A stretch of DNA of 11,612 bases from assembly GCA_024196135.1 (NCBI GenBank), contig JAMQCK010001135.1:1-11612 (forward strand). Direction: 5' to 3'. This document shows, piece by piece, positions 1 to 8,343 of this stretch. Position numbers and translations under genes: made by a program. Source of the stretch: Pleurotus ostreatus/Saccharomyces cerevisiae fusant (taxonomy: Eukaryota; Opisthokonta). A model generated the notes under the pieces. That model made no database searches and was not told where the DNA came from. It was given only the letters and a program-made list of their open reading frames with translations. Every line of letters begins with the position of its first letter. Position 1 is the stretch's first letter.

Positions 1-741
1 TGCTGCAGGCCCTCAAGGAAATATTCGATCACTCTACCCCAGCGATCGAATCATGACTCTTTGTCTTCCACTAACCCTTCAAGGTAAGAGAATACAGACG
101 CGGAAGTATGCTTGACACGGAGTATACACTACGACTGTTCGAGGCGCGCCCTCTGCACAGCGTCCTATGGTGCGCTTCGAGCTACAACCTGGTCTGATTT
201 TCCAGCTATATCGTGGATCCAATCTCATGTCGTCGCGTAATCAGCGTATGATGTTGGTGGCGCTTGTTCAATCTATGTCTGAATACGAGAGGTGTGTACC
301 AATGGAATTGACATAGGCACCTGTCTGATTAGCGCCTGCAGAATTTCAGCGATGGATAGCAATGGGCGCCGCAGCGAAGCTACCATTTACGCGCTTGACA
401 CACCAACGCAATACATTCTACTGCAGAGTGGCTTGGGCGGCTATGTGTCGATCCCCTGCATCCCACGCCGCACAAGTTCTAGCGCGAGAAAATCAAGCCT
501 GCTCTGCGCTGTGTTCGGGAGTAGGTGCGCGTCTTCTGCTTCAAATTGATGCCTACCGTCTTGCACACCATCCCGGAATGCGCGTCCTGACACCGCCCAT
601 GCTGCGAGGGTGGGCAGGTGCTGATCCTTCACGCTCGGGCCTCTTCCCAAAAAAGCTAGCTCGGGGGGTTGAATGCTCTCGGCCCCGTGTCAATTGCACG
701 CCTAGCGGGAATGCCCCCCCGCCCATGTCACTGATGCCCGG
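1..741. other. No supportable gene; intergenic DNA left of the halogenase
   Basis: I read both strands for spliced or unspliced coding sequence and found nothing I can support. Open frames here overlap one another on both strands, have arbitrary composition and carry no recognisable motif. Bases 3-56 on the plus strand give a short plausible protein tail (LQALKEIFDHSTPAIES then TGA), which could be the last codons of a gene entering from the left, but 17 codons are not enough to claim it. The rest is probably upstream regulatory DNA of the halogenase. Confidence 0.5.
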
Positions 742-768
742 CCAATATGTTACGGTCCTGGTATAAAA
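742..768 (+). promoter_or_regulatory. Core promoter of the halogenase: CCAAT box and TATA box
   Basis: A CCAAT motif lies at 742-746 and a TATAAAA box at 762-768, on the same strand as the halogenase and 58 bp before its ATG at 826. A TATA box that close to the ATG implies a 5' leader of only about 30 bp if initiation follows the usual spacing. The motifs are seen directly; their use as a promoter is inferred from position. Confidence 0.6.
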
Positions 769-825
769 GCCGGTAGGATCGTCGAACTCTGGCGGTTTCA
801 TCATCTCTTCCTCTCCGTTCGCGGT

Positions 826-2895
826 ATGGCTATCGACGCGGATACTATTGTGGTAAGCGTCCGAGCCATCATTGTGCAAGGGTATCTTCTGATTGAGCTT
901 CCAGCCATCTTCGACAAAGGTCCTTGTCATCGGGGGCGGCCCCGCAGGCTCTTATGCGGCTGCTGTGCTCGCGCGTGGTACGTATAGCGCCTCATCGTCA
1001 TGCAACGTTGTATTGAGATGGATCTACAGAGGGCTTCGAGGTCACCGTCCTTGAGCGCGACCACTTTCCTCGGTATCACATCGGCGAGAGCATGCTCCCT
1101 TCACTGAGGTCGTTTTTGCGATTCATCGACGCCGAAGACAAAGTCGCTGAGCGCGGGTTCGCCGTTAAGGTACGTGGTCAGCGGCAGTAATTCAGTGGCA
1201 CTGACCCGATTGCATTCATCAGCGTGGCGCTGCCGTGAAGCTGCACCAAAATAAACGAGAGGGCTGTGCGCATACAGGTCTCCGTCGTCTTTCCACTTCT
1301 CACGTGCTGTACAGATACCGACTTCTGCAAGCCGAACCCCGACAACTGGTCGTGGAATGTGGTAATTGGCATCTCATCTGTGGCGGGAAATGTGCCAATA
1401 ATGTTTTTCCAGATACGCTCCGAGTTCGACGAGGTCCTGCTTCGCCACGCCGCATCATGTGGTGCCAAAGTCTTCGAAGGCATTCGCGTCGACGCTCTCA
1501 TGTTTTCTTCCCCCGTCGATCGCGAGAAGCCTCACACCGCCCATCCCACCGCTGCCCAATGGACGCGTCCATCGGACAGAACCAACGGTGTAATTTCCTT
1601 CGACTGGCTCATCGATGCGTCTGGACGCAACGGCATTATGTCCACGAAATACCTCAGAAGTCGTACCTTCAATCCGAACCTGAAAAATATTGCGCAGTGG
1701 GGCTACTGGCGAGGCGGAGGCACGTACATGCCCGGATCCGATCGCCACAACGCGCCTTTCTTCGAGGCCCTTACAGGTGCGTCCCCCTGACTTCGGATAC
1801 GCTTACGCTAGTTCTGACATTGGGATAGACGAGAGCGGTTGGGCGTGGTATATTCCCCTGCACGACGGCACCATATCGGTGGGGATAGTCGAAGCCGAAG
1901 ACTGCAACCGGCGCAAGAAGAATGAGGTGAAGACCGGGTCCCCTTCGGACGACGTTCTCCACGCACACTACTTGCGCGAGCTCGAGCTTGTCCCCAACTT
2001 ACGACGGCTCCTCGGCGACGCAACCTTTGCTGAGGACAAGGGCAGCGTCCGCACGGCTGGTGACTACAGTTATAACTCCAAGGCCTACGGCGGCGTAAAT
2101 TGGCGTCTCGCGGGCGACGCGGCCTGTACGTGAACCTGATCTGGGCACTAGCCGCGATGCTGACATTGACTTTCATTCCCTGTAGCCTTCATCGATCCCT
2201 TCTTCTCGTCAGGCATCCATCTCGCACTCACTGGCGGTCTATCGGCGGCCAGCACGATTGCAGCCGTAATCCGCGGCGACTGTACGGCAAAGCAGGGCTT
2301 GGAATTCCATCACTCCAAGGTCGGGACCGCCTTTACGAGGTACGCAATTGGATTAGCGGCCCCGCAGTGATTATTGACGGTACGACAAGGTTCCTGTTCA
2401 TCGTCTTGGGCATCTATAAGCAGATCAAAGCCCAAGAAGAGCCGGTGATGTTCGAGGTGGACGAGGATAACTTCGACCGTGCCTTCCAATTCCTCCGTCC
2501 AGGTGCGTATCGCACGCCTGCTCATCATGCACCTCATTCTTACCCTTTGCGTAGTCATTCAGGGGGCCGCTGACACCGACGCCGGCGTCAGTCAAAGCGA
2601 GCTTCAGGCGACCATGACCTTCTGTCAGAACATATTCTCAGACTCACAGTCACCCCACGCACGCGACAAGGTCGATCTCCTCGTGCAAACAGGCGCTGCC
2701 AGCGACATAAAGCGCATAGACGAGCTATCGGGCGGCGACGAGGAGGTCAAGAATCTCTTGCTGAGAGTGAACGCGCGCAAGGCTTTGCATGACATGTACG
2801 AGTGCAAGCGATACTTCGGTTCGGAGGTCCTGGGTGGTTTCAGTGTACGCATGGAGAGAGGATCACTAGGCCTCGTTCGTGCTTTCTCAGTCTAA
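826..2895 (+). CDS. Flavin-dependent halogenase, ten exons, complete
   Basis: Predicted exons: 826-852, 905-977, 1030-1169, 1223-1265, 1315-1361, 1413-1776, 1829-2125, 2186-2339, 2390-2502 and 2555-2895. They join to 1599 nt and 532 residues with TAA at 2893-2895. All nine introns are 49-60 bp and GT..AG. The FAD-binding GGGPAGS is at residues 19-25, split from the start codon by intron 1. The stretch [13 protein letters not shown] follows in exon 3. Lys86 in GAAVK is the likely counterpart of the catalytic lysine of PrnA/RebH. The WAWYIP signature of flavin-dependent halogenases is at 236-241, its codons beginning just after intron 6. [14 protein letters not shown], at 327-340, lies across intron 7. 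These enzymes use FADH2 from a separate reductase, O2 and chloride to make HOCl, which chlorinates an electron-rich ring. Fungal relatives such as the Armillaria ArmH enzymes act on phenolic substrates; the substrate here is unknown. No signal peptide is visible, so it is probably cytosolic. The family assignment is firm, but short exons 4 and 5 and the start deserve transcript proof. Confidence 0.93.
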
Positions 2896-2998
2896 TGTGC
2901 CCCGAAGGAGCACACAAAGTAATCATTAGCCTTCGAATACGGTATTACATTATTGTAGGCTCCCTAATTCGTGTTTCTGTCACCAAAATAATACAACA
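2896..2998. other. Short convergent 3' intergenic gap
   Basis: Only 103 bp separate the stop of the halogenase (plus strand) from the stop of the five-module gene (minus strand). Both 3' untranslated regions and both poly(A) sites must fit here or overlap the opposite gene. The stretch is AT-richer than its flanks, but I see no clear AATAAA signal for either gene. Confidence 0.6.
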
Positions 2999-5900
2999 TC
3001 ATGACGCAGATAGTCCATCCTTCTCGCTCGCACTGACGCCCTTCAAGCTCTGCAACGCTTCCACTCGTTTGGGCTGTAGATGCAGCTTCGTCCGTCGTTC
3101 AAGTTTCTTTTTCTTCAACTTCGTCTTACATCTTTCACATAGAAGCCCTGACAGAGCTGAACGATGACAAGCGGGATTACTGCACTCTTTGGCGGTAGCA
3201 GATGGTGCGAGGGCGGCGTCGCACTTCGGATCAAGCTCCTTCACGTCGTGTGAGGACGACGGGTGGGCATCAGACGCAGCCTGGTCATCAAAGCCGCCTG
3301 AAGTCCGTCGCCTTTTGGGACTGATATCCTGCACAAGCCGATGTCAGTAAGGAAAAAGTGCACTGCAGACGGTGAGTACCTCGTTGTCTGCATCACGACC
3401 TTCGCGTCGTGCAGGGATGACCACCCTCTCAGAAAGACTACCGTAACCCTCGTACACAGCGCTGGACGGAGCTGGCGGGACCAGGGCGTTCAGCGCTGCC
3501 CCCTCCGAGTCGCGGTGCTCTTCCCGACCAGCTCCTTTCTTCCCAGCTAGCCAAGCGAGGGTCGCCGATGGCGGATGACTAGGTTCACCAGGATCGTCTT
3601 GACGCTGGCTTTGCCACTGCTGGTGATATTGGCCTGGCTGCGGACAGTCTCCCGGATAGTCGTAGCCCCACTCGCTCCGAGATCGGCCCGGCTCAGCATG
3701 CTGTTTATCGGGCCATGTCCTGCTTCCGTCATCATGAGCTGGATCGTGGGATGTCCGGGAGGTAGACGCTTGAGTTTGAATAACGGCCAGCCTCGTCGAC
3801 GCGGCATCCTGCGTGTTGCCCGTCGCCTCGCCCGTGCTAGAGGGTTGCTTGCTCGAAGATGATGACTTTCGTGGCGCTGCTGACCTGCGAGAAATCCGAG
3901 CCGTCTCCTGGCTGGTGTCTGTCTTGGTCGCTGTGTCGACGTTACCCGCCGATGAAGGTTGTTCAGGTGCAGGCCCAGAGGCAGGTGTTGGGTCACCAGT
4001 GATCCCAACGCCGGCAGAGGAGGATGGCGTAGGCGTAGGTCCCGCATTCGTTGGTGCGCAACATGAATAAGGACACGGCGCTGGATACGCGTACGGATAA
4101 GGGGACGGATACTGTCCTGCGGTCGTTGTCCCATCAGTGGATGTTGGTGGAGGGTACGTTGCATAGGCATAGGCATAAGGGTAATGAGGCGGCGGATAAT
4201 AAGACGTCGAAGGGTAAGCATAGCCAGGTGATGATGTCGGTTGTGCGCCAGGCGGCGAAGCTTGAGAGGAATGGCTCGCATAATGATGAGAGTAAGCACC
4301 GCCAGGCGCAGGCGAGTACGTATATGCCACGGGCGTCCAGCCAGCATAAGCAGGGTATGCCGCTATCGTATAGGTTGCAGATGGGGTAGCAGGCTGACTG
4401 GAGGTATGAGCAGCATCCGTAGAGGGTGGAGACTGGCTCGTTGCGGGAGGACCTTGCTTGGTGACCTCGACAGTCGGATGACTGAAGGTCGATGGCGTAA
4501 AGCTTCGGCTGGAAGACCATTTCAACGAACCAGGAGGGTCCGGTTCCGTAGGCGATGCTTGAGACGGACTAGCCGGGTGGGGGGCGGTATCTGGCGCGCG
4601 GCCTCGAGCGAAGGCTGGCCGGCTTGCAGTCGAGGGAGACGGAGCACCGATGGGCGGTGTATACCCCATATACGATGGCGAAACATACACCGATGGCTGA
4701 TACGTCGCGTCCCTCGAGTAGTACGGGTACACATTCGTCGAAGGTCCGGTCGGCCAGGTGCCAGAAAACGCCTTCGACACCTCCCCGCGAGCTTCCGCTT
4801 CCTTGCGAGCCGCCTCTACGGCCCTATCCGCCTCGAAGCGTGCCTTTGCGCTGAGCTTCCGCCTCGCGCGTTCTCGTTGGTATACTCCGTTCGGTGGGGG
4901 CCATGGAAGCCTGCTGAAGCGCTTTCGAGTGGACGAGGCACTAGAGCGAGCAGACGTTGAAGGCGAATTACTGGTCGAGGCGCCCAGCGTGGAGGTCTGA
5001 GGCGACGCTGTTGGATCAACGTCCATCGAGCCTTTGTCACGAATATCGGCGTCCACTTGCTCTCCCGTCGATCTCCCCTCGCCTTGCTCGCGCTCCCCTG
5101 CATCCTCCACATCAGATTCCCCACCAGCTTCCTCTTCCACAAGCGGCCCCTGCCAGCGGCCCTCCCTCTGCCGCTTGCGACAGAAGTCGCACATCCGCCA
5201 CCTCTGGTCAGGGTCCATCAGGTTATAACACCCCGGGCCCGAGCACCTGCGCTTCTGGTCCGCGATCTTCTTGTGCGACTTCTTCTTGCGCTTGCGCTCG
5301 GGCCTCTGCTTCGTTAGGGTCGCGGATGCGTCTGCTGTAGCCATCGTCGTTGCCTCGGTGGACGTCGCCGCCGAGGCTGGTTCTGCTATCGAGGGGGGCA
5401 TCGACGAATGCTCGGTCACAGGATGATAGGCGGTTTCGTCCTGTCCCACCGACTCCGGAGCTACGCGCATGAGCTCCTCGACCACTCGCATCTCATCCAT
5501 GCTTTCATCGCCCGCACCATCCACGTTCATTTCTTCGCACCTCGCAGTCGCCTCCGCTGTCATCCCACTCGCCGCTCCGGTCATCCCAGTTGTCGCCACT
5601 GCCATCCCTCCATCCTCCGTAACCGCTTGGCCGGCCTTCATCGTCTCCTCCCCCAGCACGTCCTCCGTCGTCATCGCGCCCTCCGCCGCCATCCTCCTCA
5701 GCGCCGCCCGCACCACGTCCGGCATTTGCGCCGCGCCCGACGTCAGCGCCGAATCTGCTGCGACCGGCGTCAGCGCCGAATCTGCCGCGCCCGGTGTCAG
5801 CGCCGCATCCGCGTCCGGCCCCGCCTCCTTCGCCGCGCGCTCGCGCACGCGCTTTAGCGTGCTGTGGTGCCGGTTCTGGACGCGGTGTTGTTCGCAGCTG

Positions 5901-7651
5901 GGATTGGAAGTCAGTACATCATTATAGGTTGGTATGCTGGTTCCGACACAAGTGGGTCGCACAGATTGGAAGGCTGTATACTCACCGCTTGTACTGATAC
6001 GCCCTTGGAAGGACCTGATGACAGTGCGAGACGGTGCACATCCGAACGGCGAGCATGGCCGCCTGGTTCTGAGAGGTCGAAGGATTGATAACGGTAGCAC
6101 CTGGTGCCGTCGCCACGTCGATAGGCTGAGGATCAGCGGCGCTCGTCGTCAGATTATGGGTGACATTGAGACCGCTGCCGTTGGCCTGCGCGTTGTGATC
6201 GCCAGCTTGTGCACTGTTGTCGCCGGCTTGAGCACAATTGTCTCCGACTTGAGGGCTGACGACCTCTGCATTTCGACTCGCCAAAGCCGCAGACGACCGC
6301 CTGCGCTCACTGAGCGGAACTCGACTGTCGACGATTGCCTTCTCCCATGCATATAATTCGTCAGCGTTCTCGGACAAGGCCTGCGCGAGATGGTCAGGTC
6401 AGTAATCAACCGTACACCATAGCGCACGTCTGCAGAGGGAGCAGGGTGAGGTATACATTGCGCATGAAGTAGACGAAAATGACTGCAAAACAGCAAATAC
6501 TACTCACAGGCATCCCCGCCGCCCTCCTCCTCGCATCCTCCGCTGCGCGCCGCGCCGCGAGCTCCCTCTCCAGCTGCTCGCGCTCGGACTTCCACTTCGC
6601 GCGCTTCGTCTCGCCGTACTTCTTGTACTTGTCGCGGCAGGGGACGCACATCTTGAAGTCATAGTCGCCTGCGTGGGGTGTTAGCGGGTGTATGGCGGAG
6701 CGGACGAGGGGGAGAACGGCGAGTGACGAGTGGGGCAAGTGCGAGCGAAGTGCGAGCGATGCGTGCAGGAGTGGAAGGAAGAGGATGCTCACCAGGCAAG
6801 ATGTTCTTGCATCCCTTGACGGAGCAGAAGCGCGGGATCACGGCAGAAGAGCTTGACGCGGTATTCAGTGGGACGCTAGGTGCAGTCGACGTCGCTTGTG
6901 ATGGAAGGATCTGCAGCTGCGCCGACTCCGCTGCCTCGCGGTGCACCTCTGCGTCTGTTGCATGAACAACGATCGGACTTGCAGTTGCTTGTGCGGTGAT
7001 CGAGCTGGCCCCGCCCTGCGCGGTGGCAGAGAACCGCGGACTCTGGTGATATGACGGACCGGGAGGAGGCACGTCGTAAGTGAGTGCACGAGCGAGTTCG
7101 GATTGAGGCGGGGGACGGTAGTTTGAGGGACCGAGCGAGTACGCGGTAGTTCCCTGCGCGTATAGAGCTGGGTCGATACTGTTTCCCCATGGTGACATCT
7201 GGGAGGTTGAGGGCTGCGAAAGCTGCGCTGCCTGCACTTCCTGCGTCTCATGAGAGGCTTCGACCTGGCTCGTCGATGCATGTGGTGTCTGGTCCTATAT
7301 CTCGCCCATTCAGCCCTACTGAACACGAAGATCGCGTTGCGAACGCACCCAAGTGACAGGATCCTGTCCCCCCTCCAATGCTCCGACAAGCCCGTTTAGC
7401 AAGGCTTTCTCCTGCTTCCGCCGTGCACGCTTCGTCGTCGCGTATCCTCGGTGCTTCTCCCTACACGCCTCGCACATCTTCTTGACCTGGTCGGGCGGGA
7501 GCATATTCGTGCAGCCTTTGACTGAACATTGCCGCTCATACGGCATCGCATTCGCATTCTGGGAAGGATCGGGGATCGTAGTCGTCGACGCTGAGGACTG
7601 TGGTGGTAGCGGATGATAAAGACTCGATGGCTCTTCGTTCCCATTCATCAT
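2999..7651 (-). CDS. Large protein with five repeated Cys (zinc-finger-like) modules, six exons
   Basis: I do not recognise a named family. Predicted exons in transcript order: 7651-7349, 7294-6793, 6668-6508, 6380-5986, 5897-3380 and 3328-2999. They join to 4209 nt and 1402 residues ending in TGA. Introns are 54, 124, 127, 88 and 51 bp, all GT..AG, most with a CTAAC/CTGAC branch-like site. Five modules follow C-x4-C-x12-C-x2-C/H: Cys42/47/60/63, Cys258/263/276/279, Cys437/442/455 with His458, Cys672/677/690/693, and a shorter copy (x9) Cys1342/1347/1357/1360. Each is followed by Lys/Arg-rich sequence (CREKHRGY..TKRAR, CRDKYKKYGETKRAKWK). Two modules are completed only by splicing, which argues that this is one gene. 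Other features are a basic, NLS-like run at 652-671, a Tyr/Pro-rich segment at about 963-1066, and Ser/Thr/Pro/Ala-rich disordered linkers. I infer a nuclear zinc-binding protein, perhaps nucleic-acid binding, but this is unproven. The start at 7651 (MMNG) is preferred; an in-frame ATG at 7699 lies inside a transposon. Confidence 0.72.
3128..3184 (-). other. Cys module 5 (short form, C-x4-C-x9-C-x2-C)
   Basis: Residues 1342-1360 of the large protein read CSNPAC then CERC, with nine residues between the pairs instead of twelve. A very basic stretch follows (KTKLKKKKLERR). It is the most divergent copy and sits alone in the last exon, near the C-terminus. Confidence 0.6.
4061..4372 (-). other. 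Tyr/Pro-rich low-complexity segment of the five-module protein
   Basis: Residues about 963-1066 are dominated by Tyr, Pro, Ala, Ser and Gly in short irregular motifs such as YPYAYAYATYPPP and YPSPYPYAYPAP. No folded domain is apparent. Such compositions are often disordered and can drive self-association; that function is inferred from composition only. Confidence 0.65.
5180..5245 (-). other. Cys module 4 with preceding basic stretch
   Basis: Residues 672-693 read CSGPGC and, twelve residues later, CDFC, followed by RKRQREGRW. Residues 652-671 just before it (bases 5246-5305) are about half Lys/Arg and would serve as a nuclear localisation signal or nucleic-acid contact. It is the only module lying wholly inside the large fifth exon. 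Confidence 0.7.
5726..5809 (-). repeat. In-frame tandem repeat (A-L-T-P-x-A-A-D-S type)
   Basis: Inside exon 5 of the five-module gene, residues about 484-511 contain three imperfect copies of a nine-residue unit (ALTPGAADS, ALTPVAADS, ALTSGAAQM). The DNA shows the matching reiteration. It is a linker expansion typical of disordered regions and could vary in length between strains. Confidence 0.7.
5885..6038 (-). other. Cys module 3, CCCH variant, split by intron 4
   Basis: Cys437 and Cys442 (CTVSHC) end exon 4, and Cys455 and His458 (CEQH) begin exon 5 after an 88-bp intron (5898-5985). Spacing after splicing is exactly x4, x12, x2, as in modules 1, 2 and 4, with His in the last ligand position. 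The following RVQNRHHSTLKRVRER matches the basic tail of the other copies. Confidence 0.65.
6183..6245 (-). repeat. In-frame tandem repeat (G-D-N-x-A-Q-A)
   Basis: Exon 4 of the five-module gene encodes three consecutive heptapeptides GDNCAQA, GDNSAQA and GDHNAQA at residues 368-388. The DNA repeats in 21-bp units. This looks like local slippage expansion in a linker, not a structural domain. Confidence 0.75.
6637..6826 (-). other. Cys module 2, split by intron 2
   Basis: CSVKGCKNILPG ends exon 2 and DYDFKMCVPC begins exon 3. Splicing out 6669-6792 (124 bp) rebuilds the x4, x12, x2 spacing seen in module 1. The intron has a CTAAC branch-like site near its acceptor. The tail CRDKYKKYGETKRAKWK continues into a charged helix-like stretch that may form a short coiled coil. 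Confidence 0.7.
7463..7528 (-). other. Cys module 1
   Basis: Residues 42-63 contain CSVKGC and, twelve residues later, CEAC, entirely within exon 1. It shares CSVKGC with module 2 letter for letter, and the tail REKHRGYATTKRAR closely resembles that of module 2, so these two copies look like the most recent duplication. Confidence 0.75.
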
Positions 7652-7669
7652 TAGATTAGACCTGCATAA

Positions 7670-7698
7670 GGGCCTGTTCGGGAAAAAGAAACACGTCA
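7670..7698 (+). repeat. Left terminal inverted repeat of the MITE
   Basis: 29 bases that are the exact reverse complement of 7818-7846. Read on the minus strand, the A-T-G formed at 7697-7699 overlaps the inner edge of this repeat and is in frame with the five-module gene. Confidence 0.93.
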
Positions 7699-7817
7699 TA
7701 GTTAGCTAACTTGCGTGACTTACCTGCCTTTGAAGGCAAGTAAGTCGGGCCTCGACCGCTCGAAAGTTCGCCGATCTTCGTTGACCTGCCTTGTAAGGCA
7801 GGTAAGTCGGGTAACTT

Positions 7818-7846
7818 TGACGTGTTTCTTTTTCCCGAACAGGCCC
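7818..7846 (-). repeat. Right terminal inverted repeat of the MITE
   Basis: Exact reverse complement of the left repeat over all 29 bases, followed at once by the TAA duplication at 7847-7849. Confidence 0.93.
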
Positions 7847-7849
7847 TAA

Positions 7850-8343
7850 GATTCGAGTCTGAGACGCGTGAGGAAGTGGGGGAGGTGATAGATGTCGTCT
7901 AGTCCGGGACTCAGGCGGCACGGGAATTGCCGAGCGACGCCGAGTTGCCGCCCAGGCAGGCTCGAAGTCGAGTTCGTGCTGTTATCGAGGAATATCGAGG
8001 CGTGTTGAGGAATAAGAGTGTATACTTAGTTTTATAAAGCGCGCCAGAACAGTGTCGAACTCAGTGCAGAGGAAAGGAGCCAGATCAACGTGCGAGATCA
8101 GAAGTAGACCTCTCGCGTGCGCTGAAGGTCCATAAAAGCATTCAACAAGTCTGGTCATAATCTACACGGCCCACGGGCGAATGAGTGTCAAGGTCTCCAT
8201 CTTCAGACAGTTGATCGTCTATCAGGTCTGGAATTAGGAGGAAAAACTACTGTATCGCCGTGCATAGGCTCGGCTCGAAGCTTGACGCTCGACTCTGCAG
8301 GAGCGGAGCGTCCTTGCAATACTGTACTGAGATTCACGGGGAT
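7850..8343. other. Intergenic region: distal promoter of the five-module gene and 3' flank of the first MYND gene
   Basis: No coding sequence is supported here. A palindromic TTTATAAA at 8031-8038 offers a TATA-like site for the minus-strand five-module gene, about 380 bp from its ATG and about 200 bp if the MITE is discounted. Pyrimidine-rich sequence on the minus strand near 7850-7890 would suit a fungal transcription start region. The part next to 8343 must hold the 3' untranslated region of the first MYND gene. Confidence 0.4.

Larger units (their letters stand above)
7670..7846. mobile_element. PIF/Harbinger-like MITE, 177 bp, TAA target duplication
   Basis: The element is bounded by perfect 29-bp inverted repeats at 7670-7698 and 7818-7846, beginning GGGCCTGTTCGGG, and is flanked by direct TAA copies at 7667-7669 and 7847-7849. 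A 3-bp TWA target duplication and a GGGCCTGTT terminus are hallmarks of PIF/Harbinger elements. It encodes no protein, so it is non-autonomous and would depend on a Harbinger transposase elsewhere in the genome. The interior holds two palindromes (7718-7745 and 7784-7803) that share sequence. Identical repeats and an intact duplication suggest a fairly recent insertion. It sits 15 bp upstream of the preferred start codon of the five-module gene. Confidence 0.92.

Noticed and set aside
3..56. Possible 3' end of a plus-strand gene at the left edge
   Set aside because: Only 17 codons are visible, without a recognisable motif; too short to call.
362..766. Open frame of 134 codons on the plus strand left of the halogenase
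   Set aside because: It runs over the CCAAT and TATA boxes, has no motif, and competes with equally long frames on the other strand.
5726..5809. CRISPR-like or satellite array
   Set aside because: The reiteration is an in-frame peptide repeat with no spacers, inside a clear exon of a eukaryotic gene.
3547..5997. Many long open frames on both strands opposite or shifted within the large fifth exon
   Set aside because: They are GC-rich shadows of the 840-codon exon of the five-module gene. Their products are Arg/Ser/Pro-rich with no domains.
5898..6100. Reading the 918-codon frame from its own ATG at 6100 as a separate intronless gene
   Set aside because: The first 68 codons cover an intron with good donor, branch site and acceptor, and splicing instead completes Cys module 3 at exact spacing.
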